A stretch of 64,000 bases of DNA, from positions 62,001 to 126,000 of the forward strand of contig NZ_BPQV01000004.1 of NCBI RefSeq assembly GCF_022179465.1. Reading direction: 5' to 3'. Source of the DNA: Methylobacterium organophilum. GTDB taxonomy: Bacteria; Pseudomonadota; Alphaproteobacteria; Rhizobiales; Beijerinckiaceae. This document shows, in pieces, positions 18,583-28,754 of this stretch. Under the pieces are notes generated by a model. It did no database searches, was not told where the DNA came from, and saw nothing but the letters and a program-made list of their open reading frames with translations. The position numbers and the translations under genes were made by a program. The first letter of the stretch is position 1. Every line of letters begins with the position of its first letter.

Positions 18583-20001
18583 CTACTCCGCCGCCGCCCG
18601 CGGCGTCTCCCCGGCGATCCAGGCGGCGAGGTCGGCCCGCGCCCGGTCGGTAAGCGCCTTCTTCTTCAGGGCCGCCTTCTCGGGGCCGCGCAGGCGCTTG
18701 CCGGTTTCGTTGCGCGGCAGCCGCTCCAGGGGCGGGAACAGGCCGAAATTCACGTTCATCGGCTGGAAGGAACGGGGGGCGCCCTCGTCCTCGGCCGCGA
18801 TATGCCCGCCGGTGATGTGGCCGATCAGGGCGCCGAGGGCCGTGGTGGCGGGCAGGGGCGCAAGCGCGCGGCCCTCCGCCTCGGCGAGGGCGAAGCGGCC
18901 GGCCATCAGCCCCACCGCCGCGCTCTCCACATAGCCCTCGCAGCCGGTGATCTGGCCGGCGAAGCGCAGGGACGGCCGCACCTTCAGGCGCAGGGTCGCG
19001 TCGAGCAGCTGGGGGCTGTCGAGATAGGTGTTGCGGTGCAGGCCGCCGAGGCGGGCGAACTCCGCGTTCTCCAGGCCCGGGATCGTGCGGAAGACCCGGA
19101 CCTGCTCCGCATGACGGAGCTTGGTCTGGAAGCCGACCATGTTGAACAGGGTGCCCAGCGCGTTGTCCTGGCGCAGTTGCACGATGGCGTAAGCCTTGAC
19201 GGTCGGGTTGTGCGGGTTTGTGAGCCCGACCGGCTTCATCGGCCCGTGGCGCAGGGTCTCCGGCCCGCGCTCGGCCATCACCTCGATCGGCAGGCAGCCG
19301 TCGAAATAGGGGGTCGAGGCCTCCCAGTCCTTGAAGACGGTCTTCTCGCCCTCGATCAGGGCCCGCACGAAGGCCTCGTACTGCTCCTTGTCCATCGGGC
19401 AGTTGAGGTAATCCGCCCCGGTGCCCCCCGGCCCGGCCTTGTCGTAGCGCGACTGGAACCAGGCCTTGCCCATGTCGATCGACTCGCGGTGCACGATCGG
19501 GGCGATGGCATCGAAGAAGGCCAGGGATTCCGCCCCCGTCAGGGCGCGGATCGCCTCGGCCAGGGCCGGGGAGGTGAGGGGGCCGGTGGCCAGGATGGTC
19601 GGCCCCCAGCTTTCCGGGGGTAGCCCCGCCACCTCCTCGCGCTGGATCGTCACGTTGGGATGGGCTTCCAGCGCCGCGGTCACGGCCCGGGCGAAGCCCT
19701 CCCGGTCGACGGCAAGCGCGCCGCCCGCGGGCACTTGATGGGCATCGGCCGCGCGCAGGATCAGCGAGCCGAGAGTCCGCATCTCCTGGTGCAGCAGGCC
19801 GACGGCGTTGCCGTTGGCGTCGTCCGAGCGGAAGGAATTGGAGCAGACCAGCTCGGCGAGCCCGTCGGTCTGGTGGGCGTCGGTACCGCGGACGGGCCGC
19901 ATCTCGTGGAGCACGACTCGGCGGCCGCCTTCCGCGATCTGCCAGGCGGCTTCGGAGCCGGCGAGACCGCCGCCGACGACGTGGATAGGAGTGTCACTCA
20001 T
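18583..20001 (-). CDS. trmFO: Methylenetetrahydrofolate--tRNA-(uracil-5-)-methyltransferase TrmFO
   Basis: A 472-residue flavoprotein that makes ribothymidine-54 in tRNA using methylenetetrahydrofolate. It starts with the FAD-binding dinucleotide motif [17 protein letters not shown], followed by [32 protein letters not shown], a GidA-related signature specific for TrmFO, and later [14 protein letters not shown] and [12 protein letters not shown]. Length is as usual for the family. It is convergent with the GNAT gene and 31 bp downstream of the pseudoprotease gene on the same strand, possibly co-transcribed. Confidence 0.95.
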   Translation of the reverse strand: MSDTPIHVVGGGLAGSEAAWQIAEGGRRVVLHEMRPVRGTDAHQTDGLAELVCSNSFRSDDANGNAVGLLHQEMRTLGSLILRAADAHQVPAGGALAVDREGFARAVTAALEAHPNVTIQREEVAGLPPESWGPTILATGPLTSPALAEAIRALTGAESLAFFDAIAPIVHRESIDMGKAWFQSRYDKAGPGGTGADYLNCPMDKEQYEAFVRALIEGEKTVFKDWEASTPYFDGCLPIEVMAERGPETLRHGPMKPVGLTNPHNPTVKAYAIVQLRQDNALGTLFNMVGFQTKLRHAEQVRVFRTIPGLENAEFARLGGLHRNTYLDSPQLLDATLRLKVRPSLRFAGQITGCEGYVESAAVGLMAGRFALAEAEGRALAPLPATTALGALIGHITGGHIAAEDEGAPRSFQPMNVNFGLFPPLERLPRNETGKRLRGPEKAALKKKALTDRARADLAAWIAGETPRAAAE

Positions 20002-20032
20002 CGCCGCGGGATAGACCTGCGCCGGCCTGCGA

Positions 20033-21007
20033 TCAATGCAGCGGAGGCCGCACCAGGAAGGCCTCGCGGTCGACCGAGGTGACCGAGACCGTGAGCGTTC
20101 TGCCGTCCCGGCGGAGGGTCAGCGGCACCCGGATGCCGGCATCGCCCAGGGCCCAGACCTGCCGGAAGAAGCCGGCGAGGTCGCGCACCGGCTCGTTCGC
20201 CACCGCGGCGAGGATATCGCCCGGGCGCAGATCCGCGCTCTCGGCCGGCCCGTCGTCGGTCAGCCCCATCACCACCACGCCGTCCTCCGTCTCGGTGGCG
20301 TAGAGCCCGAGCCAGGGCCGGGGCGGGCGGTCGGCGCGCCCGCGGGTCTGGAGATCCTCCAGGATCGGCGGCAGCAGGTCGATCGGCACCACCATGTTGA
20401 TCGCCCGCGCCGGCCCGGTGCCGCCCTGCTGAAGTTGCAGCGAGCCGATGCCGATGAGCTCGCCCGAGGGCCCGATCAACCCCGTGCCGCCCCAATGCGG
20501 ATGGCAGGGGGCGGTGAACAGCGCCTCGTCGAGCACGTATTCCCAGTAGCCCGCGAATTCCTGCCGACCGATCAGCTCCACGGCGACGCTGTGCTTGCGC
20601 CCGCCCGCACCGGCGAGCACAGCCCGGTCTCCGGTCTTGAGGATGGAGGCCGTGCCGAGGGCCAGGGCCGGCAGGTCGAGATCGCCCAAAGCTTGCACGA
20701 GGCCGAAACCCGTGACCGCGTCGTAGCCGACGACATGCGCCGGCACGGAGCGGCCGTCATGGGTGGTCAGCCAGACGGTGTCCGCCTCCATGACGAGATA
20801 GCCGATGGTGAGCACGAGGCCGTCCTCGCGGATCACCACGCCGTTGCCGGCCCGCTCGGTGCCCAGCGTCTCGGCGGTGAAGGCCTCGAGCGGCACCCGC
20901 GTCGAAAGGGAGACCATCGCCGCGAGCGCCCGGTCGAGATCGTAAGCGTAATCGCCCGGCTTGGGCTGGGCGGAGGCGGGAATCTTGAAATCGCCGTGGA
21001 CGCTCAT
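20033..21007 (-). CDS. DegP/HtrA-like protein with lost catalytic triad plus PDZ domain (pseudoprotease)
   Basis: A 324-residue protein with the S1C trypsin fold (about residues 30-215) and a C-terminal PDZ domain (about 225-315, including [14 protein letters not shown]). All three catalytic positions are changed. The expected T-N-x-H-V-V is TIGYLV (His to Tyr), the D-x-x-S/T-D motif is DAVTGFGLV (Asp to Gly), and GNSGG is HWGGTGL (Ser to Gly). There is no signal peptide, so the protein is probably cytosolic. It is likely a binding or scaffolding protein rather than a protease. It is divergent from the ECF sigma gene 400 bp away and upstream of trmFO on the same strand. Confidence 0.85.
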   Translation of the reverse strand: MSVHGDFKIPASAQPKPGDYAYDLDRALAAMVSLSTRVPLEAFTAETLGTERAGNGVVIREDGLVLTIGYLVMEADTVWLTTHDGRSVPAHVVGYDAVTGFGLVQALGDLDLPALALGTASILKTGDRAVLAGAGGRKHSVAVELIGRQEFAGYWEYVLDEALFTAPCHPHWGGTGLIGPSGELIGIGSLQLQQGGTGPARAINMVVPIDLLPPILEDLQTRGRADRPPRPWLGLYATETEDGVVVMGLTDDGPAESADLRPGDILAAVANEPVRDLAGFFRQVWALGDAGIRVPLTLRRDGRTLTVSVTSVDREAFLVRPPLH

Positions 21008-21414
21008 CCGGCTCTCGATGATTCGGCGCGGGGCGGATCGCCCGACATCCCCTAACCTAGGAACCCGGCCCGCCTCGCGACAGCCTCTCGCGACGCGACA
21101 GGCTGCGTTCGGGCGGGATCGTCACGGGCCGCAAGCTCGCAGGGGGCCTTCGATCCTTCCCGGCCTTCCTGAGAAGCTCCTCTGGGGGCAGCGGGATCCT
21201 CGGCGTGGCGTAGGCGCCCGGTCTCGGATAGGGTTGTGCGCAACGTTCTCGCGCAAGCGCTCATCGCCGGACCGGACCTCGGCCCGGCGGCAGGGAAAAG
21301 CGGTGCGACGAGACAGGAGAGGCGGCCCTCGCGAGGCGACCGGGCTGGCTCGCGAACGAAGGATCGGGGGGCGTCACGCCATGTCACGCAGGGCCGCAGC
21401 CGGGGAGCCATGCC
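21008..21414. other. Intergenic region, 407 bp
   Basis: The divergent space between the pseudoprotease and ECF sigma genes. Short GC-rich frames exist, but none has a ribosome binding site plus a recognisable product. It should hold both promoters; I could not identify them with confidence. Confidence 0.4.
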
Positions 21415-21966
21415 TTGCGTGAGGACGAGACCCTCCGCCGGCTGCTCGCCCAGATCGCCGGGGGCGACGCGGCGGCCCTGCGCAGCCTCTACGACCTCAC
21501 GGCGCCGAAACTCTTCGGCCTGATCCTGCGTATCCAGCGGGACAGGAGCCTCGCCGAGGACGTGCTTCAGGACGTTTACCTGAAGATCTGGCGCTCGGCG
21601 GGATCCTACACGGCACAGGCGGGGCCGCCGCTCCCCTGGCTCTGCGCCGTCGCGCGGCACCGCGCGATCGACGTCATCCGGCGCAAGGGCGAGGTCCAGG
21701 GGCCGGTGAGCGAGGATGGCGAGGATTTCTTCGAGCGGCTCGTCGATCCGAGCGACGCGGCGGGCGCGTTCCTGAACCGGGACGCCCTGCAGCATTGCCT
21801 GGGCCAACTCGACCCGGCCCATCGCGACTGCGTGGTGCGGGCCTATTGCGAGGGCCTGTCGCGGGAGGAACTGGCCCAGATCCATGACCGGCCCGTGAAC
21901 ACGATCAAGACCTGGCTGCACCGGGCGCTCGCCAGCCTCAAAGGCTGCCTGGAGGCGCGGGCATGA
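21415..21966 (+). CDS. ECF-family RNA polymerase sigma factor (SigK/ECF19-like)
   Basis: A 183-residue sigma-70-family ECF factor. Region 2 is visible as LRSLYDLTAPKLFGLILRI then LAEDVLQDVYLKIWRSAGSY (about residues 20-60) and PWLCAVARHRAIDVIRR (about 72-88). Region 4 is LGQLDPAHRDCVVRAYCEG then ELAQIHDRPVNTIKTWLHRA (about 128-175). The start is a TTG at 21415 with GGGGAG seven bases upstream; the nearest ATG is out of frame. The stop overlaps the RskA-type anti-sigma gene by ATGA, giving a coupled sigma/anti-sigma pair. It is adjacent to a fasciclin-domain gene, as in mycobacterial SigK systems. Confidence 0.9.
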   Translation: MREDETLRRLLAQIAGGDAAALRSLYDLTAPKLFGLILRIQRDRSLAEDVLQDVYLKIWRSAGSYTAQAGPPLPWLCAVARHRAIDVIRRKGEVQGPVSEDGEDFFERLVDPSDAAGAFLNRDALQHCLGQLDPAHRDCVVRAYCEGLSREELAQIHDRPVNTIKTWLHRALASLKGCLEARA

Positions 21967-22658
21967 GCGCCCAGCATCCCGACGATCCGGACCTGCGTGC
22001 CGCGGAATACGTGCTCGGCACGCTGCCCGCCGAAACCCGCGCCGCCTTCGCCCGCGACCTCGCCGCCGATCCCGGGCTCGCGGCCCGGGTCGCGGATTGG
22101 GAACGGCGGCTCGCGCCGCTGGCGCTCTGCGTGCCCCCGGTCGCGCCGCCGGCCGGCGCCTGGGAGGCCATCGCCCGCCGGCTCTCCCCGGCGGAGGCGG
22201 CCAACGACAACCGCGTGGCGGCCCTCTCCGCCCAGCTCCGGCGCTGGCGCCTCGCGACCGCGGGGGCGGGCCTCGTCGCGGCCGGACTCGCCCTGTTCGT
22301 CGCCGCAGGCCTGCGGGCGCCGGCCCCCGACTCCCGCTACGTCGCGGTCGTGACGAGCGGCGGCGACCTGCCGGCCCTGATCGTCAGCGTGGACACCCGG
22401 GCGGGCACCGCCCAGGTCCGCCCCGTGGCCGCCCAGGCTCCGGCCGGCCGCAGCCTCGAGCTCTGGTATGTCGGGACGGGCAAGGCGCCCAAGACCCTCG
22501 GCCTGCTCGGCGAGCGCGCCAGCCGCATCACCCTGCCGGAGGAGGCCACCGCCCGCGGGGAGGGCGTCATCGCCGTCTCCGTCGAGCCCCCGGGCGGCTC
22601 GCCCACGGGCCAGCCGACGGGGCAGGTGATCTACACGGGCAAGCTGATCCGCGAGTAG
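21963..22658 (+). CDS. RskA-type membrane anti-sigma factor
   Basis: A 231-residue single-pass membrane protein. The N-terminal cytoplasmic anti-sigma/zinc-finger-like domain reads LRAAEYVLGTLPAETRAAFARDL (about residues 10-33). One membrane helix is at about 92-113 (LATAGAGLVAAGLALFVAAG), followed by an outer RskA C-terminal domain with ALIVSVDTRAGTAQVRP, RSLELWYVGTG, KTLGLL and PGGSPTGQPTGQVIYTGKL, the typical anti-sigma-K ending. It should hold the ECF factor at the membrane until proteolysis or a redox signal releases it. Start and stop overlap show translational coupling to the sigma gene. Confidence 0.92.
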   Translation: MSAQHPDDPDLRAAEYVLGTLPAETRAAFARDLAADPGLAARVADWERRLAPLALCVPPVAPPAGAWEAIARRLSPAEAANDNRVAALSAQLRRWRLATAGAGLVAAGLALFVAAGLRAPAPDSRYVAVVTSGGDLPALIVSVDTRAGTAQVRPVAAQAPAGRSLELWYVGTGKAPKTLGLLGERASRITLPEEATARGEGVIAVSVEPPGGSPTGQPTGQVIYTGKLIRE

Positions 22659-22678
22659 CGCGCCCCTCAGGAAGCATG

Positions 22679-22705
22679 AAAAACCCCGGCTCTCGTGAGC
22701 CGGGG
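22679..22705 (-). terminator. Intrinsic terminator of the fasciclin gene
   Basis: Read on the minus strand: a 9-bp stem (CCCCGGCTC / GAGCCGGGG) with a 4-base loop, followed by TTTTT. It lies between the convergent anti-sigma and fasciclin genes and could stop both. Confidence 0.85.
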
Positions 22706-22737
22706 CTGTTCTTGCGTCTTTCTCGCGCCCGCCCGGA

Positions 22738-23310
22738 TCAGGGCTGCAGCACGCCGTTGATGACGTGGATGACGCCGTTCGACTGCATCACGTTGGCAAT
22801 GGTCACGGTGGCGGTGTTGCCCTTGGCGTCGGTCACGTAGACCTTCTTGCCCTTGGTCGTGACGGTGAGGGGCTCGCCCTGCGCCGTCTTGAGCTGGGCC
22901 TCGCCGCCGCCCTGCTTCGCGAGGGCCATCAGGTCCTTGGCGGTGTAGGTGCCGGGGACGACGTGGTAGGTCAGGATCGCGGTGAGCGTCGCCTTGTTGG
23001 CCGGCTGCACCAGCGTCTCCACCGTGCCCGGGGGCAGCTTGGCGAAGGCGGCATTGGTGGGGGCGAACACCGTGAACGGCCCGGGGCCGGACAGGGTGTC
23101 GACGAGGCCCGCGGCCTTCACGGCGGCGACCAGCGTGGTGTGGTCCTTCGAGTTCACCGCGTTCTCGACGATGGTCTTCGAGGCATACATCGGCGCGCCG
23201 CCGACCATCGGGTTCTTGGCGAGCGCTGCGGCAGGCACGGCGGCGCCCAGCGTGAAGGCGAGCGCGAGGGTTGCGGCCCGCTGCGCAAGCGGCCGGCTGA
23301 GGTTGAACAT
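22738..23310 (-). CDS. Secreted fasciclin (FAS1)-domain protein
   Basis: A 190-residue exported protein. A signal peptide covers about residues 1-30 (ALAFTLGAAVPAAALA), then one FAS1 domain with H1 motif GPFTVFAPTNAAFAKLPPGT, LTYHVVPGTYTAKDL and the H2-like ending SNGVIHVINGVLQP. FAS1 proteins mediate adhesion or surface interactions. It is convergent with an ECF sigma/RskA pair; in Mycobacterium tuberculosis SigK-RskA controls the FAS1 proteins MPT70 and MPT83, so regulation by the neighbouring sigma factor is a reasonable inference. Confidence 0.92.
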   Translation of the reverse strand: MFNLSRPLAQRAATLALAFTLGAAVPAAALAKNPMVGGAPMYASKTIVENAVNSKDHTTLVAAVKAAGLVDTLSGPGPFTVFAPTNAAFAKLPPGTVETLVQPANKATLTAILTYHVVPGTYTAKDLMALAKQGGGEAQLKTAQGEPLTVTTKGKKVYVTDAKGNTATVTIANVMQSNGVIHVINGVLQP

Positions 23311-23438
23311 GGCGTATCCTTGAACGTTTCGCGCCCTCGATGGCGGGGCGTGAGCGGGATACGGCAGGGTCGGAACGGAAGTTTCGCGGCGCGCGTAGAA
23401 TAATCGCGCTGGAGCCGGGCCGGGGCGTTCGCGGGCCC

Positions 23439-23964
23439 ATGGGCGGTCTTCTTAACGCGCCCCTGCGAGGCTTCGGAGCCTCTCCCGACCGCTCCCCGGC
23501 AGGCCCGGGCGCTGCTGGCCGCCCTCGCCCTGCTCGTCGCCGCCGGGATCCTGACGGGATCGACGACCCCACGGCCGGTCCCCGCGCCCGCTGCGCCGCC
23601 GGCAGCGAGCGGGAATCCGCTGGCCGCGGAAGGCGACGCTGCCCTCTACCAGGCGATCGCGGCGCGCATCGCGGCCGGCGACGGCTACTACGCCGCGGCC
23701 GTCGCCGAGCACCGGGCCCGGGACTACCCGCTGCGCCCCTTCGTGACCGTGCGGCTCCCGACGCTCAGCCTCGTCGAGGCGCAGGCCGGCCCCCTCGTCG
23801 TCGGCGGCTATCTCTGCGCCTTCATGCTCGTCGGCCGGCCCGACGACACCTACTGGATCCTGATGGTCGGTCCCCTGCTGATGCCGGGCCTCGCCTTCGC
23901 GCCGGCCGCCCTGCGCGACCTCGGCTGTGCAGCCCTGCCTCGGCGGCGGGGCGCCGGCGCCTGA
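23439..23964 (+). pseudogene. Decayed membrane-protein gene
   Basis: The frame running to the stop at 23962-23964 reads like a real protein: a hydrophobic segment (LLAALALLVAAGIL), then GDGYYAAAVAEHRARDYPLR, FVTVRLPTL, a membrane segment, and FMLVGRPDDTYWILMVGPLL ending FAPAALRDL. However, the frame has a TAA at 23401 and no ATG, GTG or TTG before the hydrophobic segment. The only nearby ATG (23439) is in another frame, so a frameshift is likely. From memory, similar proteins carry several more membrane helices between RLPTL and the last pair, which suggests an internal deletion too. Start coordinate uncertain. Confidence 0.5.
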
Positions 23965-23979
23965 CCCGCCAGGCGAACG

Positions 23980-24008
23980 AAAAGGGCCGCCCCCATCGGA
24001 GCGGCCCC
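23980..24008 (-). terminator. Intrinsic terminator of typA
   Basis: Minus strand: GGGCCGC / GCGGCCC stem (7 bp, extended by G-C pairs) followed by TTTT, 30 bases after the typA stop. Confidence 0.75.
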
Positions 24009-24037
24009 GTCAAAATTCCCGTCCGAGGCGGCTCGCC

Positions 24038-25864
<1,827 letters not shown>

Positions 25865-26056
25865 CGGGGGTTCTCGAAGCATGGCGAGCCCGTCTCGTGG
25901 CGGAGCGCGGCAGACGCGACCGTCGACGGCGGGCTGGCGGGAATCTGGCAGTGTCGCGTCGCAATAAAGGGAAGGGCCTGTTCCCGCAAGCCGTCCGTCA
26001 TTCGCCGCGCGCGGGGTAGGGGGCGCGTCGGGCAGGGGGCGGGACGGCGCCCGCCC

Positions 26057-26569
26057 TCACAACCAGGGCGCGTCGGTCTTTGGGAGGCGGCCCTCCGGGT
26101 CGATGACGGACAGGCGCGGACCCTCCTCGCCATTCCAGCGCCACAGGGCGATGCAGGTGCCGCCGCGGGACATGAAGGAGGGATAGATCAGGCCGTGGAA
26201 ACCCGCCTCAAGGAGCCGTTCGGCCGCGCGATGCGTCTCTGGCAGCCGTCCCGCGTCGAGATCCGCGCGCCACTCCGCCCGGTGCAGGTCGTCGGGCAGG
26301 CCGAGCCCCCGCAGGCCGTCCGGCGCGGTCAGATCGGCCAGACGAGCCCCTTTGAGGATGAGCTGCGCGATGGTGGCGGGATGCTGCACGAAACCCTGAT
26401 TGTATTCCGCCCAGGCCGTCGACAACTCGCGGGCTGCGTAGAGGCAGGGCTGCCCGATCCTGTTCCAGCGTCCGCCGAAGCGAGCCGCCCCGGCCCCGGA
26501 CAGAGGATCGTGCGCCCAGCGGGGAACGTAGGCGCGCCAGAGGACGAGCCGGCTTCCCGGCTCAGGCAT
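26057..26569 (-). CDS. RES-domain toxin
   Basis: A 170-residue RES-family protein: VLWRAYVPRWAHDPLSG, then GGRWNRIGQPCLYAARELSTAWAEY (the R..S..E residues of the NAD-cleaving fold) and a late GLIYPSFMSRGG..IALW. RES toxins of Xre/RES modules degrade NAD+. Its start lies 8 bases inside the upstream antitoxin gene, the standard antitoxin-first operon, so the two are translationally coupled. Confidence 0.9.
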   Translation of the reverse strand: MPEPGSRLVLWRAYVPRWAHDPLSGAGAARFGGRWNRIGQPCLYAARELSTAWAEYNQGFVQHPATIAQLILKGARLADLTAPDGLRGLGLPDDLHRAEWRADLDAGRLPETHRAAERLLEAGFHGLIYPSFMSRGGTCIALWRWNGEEGPRLSVIDPEGRLPKTDAPWL

Positions 26570-26927
26570 AGACGCCGGCGCGCACCGCTTCGAGATAGGC
26601 GATGACCTTATCCGCCTTGTGCTCGCGCACGAGGTCGTAGGCCGTCTTGCCGGCCCAGCCCGGGATCGGCTGGTGCTTGAACCAGATCGCCGCCCGCATC
26701 TCGTCGCCGGTCATCTCCGCGGCCATGGCGATGATGCGCACGATGGGGCTCAGGGCTCCCTCGACGGAGCGCGTTCCGCGGGAAGCCGTCAGCGTGTTGC
26801 GCGAGATGCCGGCGAGCCGCGCGAGCTCGGTCAGCGTGAGACCGAGCCCCTCCGCCACCCGGCGCGGCGAAAGATAGGGCGCATCGGCCTCGCGGAAGAG
26901 GGTGGCGACGGAGGGCAGGGCGCTCAT
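26562..26927 (-). CDS. Xre/MbcA/ParS-type antitoxin (DUF2384)
   Basis: A 121-residue antitoxin for the RES toxin. An Xre-like helix-turn-helix occupies about residues 25-50 (VAEGLGLTLTELARLAGISRNT) and a DUF2384 toxin-binding domain the C-terminal half (PIPGWAGKTAYDLVREHKADKVIAYLEAVRAGVYA). The ATG at 26927 has AGGA about 9 bases upstream; a second in-frame ATG at 26933 is too close to it. It should repress its own promoter and neutralise the toxin by occupying its active site. Confidence 0.9.
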   Translation of the reverse strand: MSALPSVATLFREADAPYLSPRRVAEGLGLTLTELARLAGISRNTLTASRGTRSVEGALSPIVRIIAMAAEMTGDEMRAAIWFKHQPIPGWAGKTAYDLVREHKADKVIAYLEAVRAGVYA

Positions 26928-27201
26928 CGGCATATCCTGCTGAACGGGCGGGGCAGGAATTGGTCGCATCCTGATCCTGACAGTGCTCAGATTATGCAAG
27001 CCCTGCCGGTCCGGCAAGCGGTGGACGCGGTCCGGCGACCTCCCCGCGCCGCCGGGCTCGCGCAGAGGCGCCCTCCACACGCGGAACGGGATGAGGTGTT
27101 GACGGCCTCGCCGCTGAGGTGATCGTGGGATACGCGGGGTGGCGTCGGCGAAGGCCGACGGCTCCGCACATGTCATCGCCAGCGACAGGGCCAGATTTTC
27201 C

Positions 27202-27924
27202 GTGACCGCCGCCCGTCCCCCGATCCGCTTCCGCGGCCGTTCCTTCCTGGCGATGGTGCTGGCCCCCGTGCCGCCGATCGACCTGTGGCTCGCCGAGCTC
27301 GACGCCCTGAAGGAGCGCGCCCCCGCCTTCTTCACGGTGCGCGCCATCATCCTCGACGTGACCGGCCTGCGCTTCGACCGCTCGGACCTGCTCGACCTCT
27401 GCGCGGCGCTCAACCAGCGCTCCATCACCATCCTCGGCATCGAGGGGATCGGCCCGACCTCCCTCGGCCCCGGTTTTCCGCCCCCGCTCGCCGGGGGCAA
27501 GCCGGTGGAGGACATCGTCCCGCCCGAGCCCGCGCTGCCGGCCACTGCCGCTGCGGCGCCGGCGCCCGTGCCGCTTCCCCAGGCCGCGCCGCGCCACCGC
27601 TCCTTCGTGATCGACGCGCCCGTGCGCTCGGGCCAGGTGATCCAGCATCTCGACGGGGACGTGACCGTGCTCGGCTCCGTCGCCTCCGGCTCGGAGGTGA
27701 TCGCGGGCGGCTCCATCCACGTCTATGGCAGCCTGCGGGGCCGGGCCATCGCCGGGGCGGTGGGCGATCCCAATGCGCGCATCCTGGCCCGCAAGTTCGA
27801 GCCGGAGCTCATCGCCATCGACGGGCTCTACAAGACCGCCGACGATCTCGGCGGCCAGCTGCGGGGCCAGGCGGTGCAGGCCCGGCTCGACGGCGATTCG
27901 ATGATCCTCCTGCCCGTCGACTGA
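27202..27924 (+). CDS. Second MinC-like septum-site protein
   Basis: A 240-residue MinC homologue. The N-terminal MinC_N part reads FRGRSFLAMVLAPVPPIDLW then AIILDVTGLRFDRSDLLDL, and the C-terminal beta-helix has GDVTVLGSVASGSEVIAGGSIHVYG, LRGRAIAG and ARKFEPELIAIDGLYKT. It normally inhibits FtsZ with MinD. The GTG at 27202 gives an N-terminus like that of the other minC (28755); an upstream GTG at 27139 is in frame. It is not next to minD and differs clearly from the minCDE copy, so it is a diverged paralogue, perhaps with an altered cell-division or FtsZ role. Confidence 0.9.
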   Translation: MTAARPPIRFRGRSFLAMVLAPVPPIDLWLAELDALKERAPAFFTVRAIILDVTGLRFDRSDLLDLCAALNQRSITILGIEGIGPTSLGPGFPPPLAGGKPVEDIVPPEPALPATAAAAPAPVPLPQAAPRHRSFVIDAPVRSGQVIQHLDGDVTVLGSVASGSEVIAGGSIHVYGSLRGRAIAGAVGDPNARILARKFEPELIAIDGLYKTADDLGGQLRGQAVQARLDGDSMILLPVD

Positions 27925-27954
27925 GGCCGTCTTCCGGGTCGACGGCCCGCGGGA

Positions 27955-28149
27955 TCACTCCTCCCGCTCGTCCCACACGACCCAGCCCGCGCCCAGCGTC
28001 GTGGCCACGATCGCGATCCAGAGGCCGGTCTGGCCAAGGAGATCGCGCAGCCACCCGTGGAGGGTCGAGAGGCCGAGCGTGAGCAGGCAGTCCCAGATGC
28101 CGAGATAGAGGGCGAGGGCGAGCAGCGAGACGGCGAGGGGCCGCGTCAT
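27955..28149 (-). CDS. Small two-helix membrane protein B
   Basis: A 64-residue protein with two membrane segments (about residues 5-28 and 41-58), ending in DEREE. It shares the layout L-S-x-x-H-G-W-L..G.TG.....A with the protein encoded just upstream (28146-28346), and its ATG overlaps that gene's stop by ATGA. The pair therefore looks like a tandem duplication made as one unit. Function unknown. Confidence 0.65.
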   Translation of the reverse strand: MTRPLAVSLLALALYLGIWDCLLTLGLSTLHGWLRDLLGQTGLWIAIVATTLGAGWVVWDEREE

Positions 28150-28346
28150 CGGTCCTCCATCTCGTTCCAGAGGGCCCAGGCCCCGACCAGGACCATCGCT
28201 CCAATCACGAGGCGCATGCCCGTATGGCCGATGCGCTCGAGCAGCCAGCCATGGACAGCCGAGAGCCGGATCTCGAAGACCCAGCCGCCGCCCGTCACGA
28301 AGAGGGCGGCCCCGAGCACGATGAGGAGTTTGGCCCAGATCGGCAT
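28146..28346 (-). CDS. Small two-helix membrane protein A
   Basis: A 66-residue protein with two membrane segments (about residues 5-27 and 42-60), ending in NEMEDR. The central RLSAVHGWLLERIGHTG matches the LSTLHGWLRDLLGQTG of its downstream neighbour. It is the first gene of a two-gene overlapping operon sitting between two minC genes. No homologous function recognised. Confidence 0.65.
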   Translation of the reverse strand: MPIWAKLLIVLGAALFVTGGGWVFEIRLSAVHGWLLERIGHTGMRLVIGAMVLVGAWALWNEMEDR

Positions 28347-28754
28347 GCGGCCGCGCTAGCATCTTTTCGCGGCAGCGCCGAGGGTCCGGACTGATTTCGG
28401 CTCGCTCTGTCCTGGAAAATTGCTTCGCCCAGGTCGCCCTCGCCCCGGCGAATACGCTCCCGCGCACAGGATCTTCGCCGCGTCTTCCATGACCGATCTC
28501 GGCGAGATCCTGAGGCCGGATCGCCGATTCGCCGACGTCACGGGATCCAGGGATCCTGCGATCCCGGGCCGGATTAAGGTTCGCCGCCGCCCGCACCGGG
28601 GGCCAAATCCTTGCCTGAGCAAGCTTTTCTCCGGCAGCCCGAAGCACCGCCGGAATGTGTCCCGGCAAATTTTGCCGGGCGCCCGCGGAAAATTAACCGC
28701 CCGGTAACCATCCCGGCCATCAATGGGAGCATCGGTAAGGAAACGTAAACGCCC
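28347..28754. other. Intergenic region, 408 bp
   Basis: No gene is supported. It should contain the promoters of the small-protein operon (leftward) and minCDE (rightward). A TTAA-CCGCCCG-GTAA at 28689-28703 is one base off a CtrA-type TTAA-N7-TTAA box. Confidence 0.35.
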
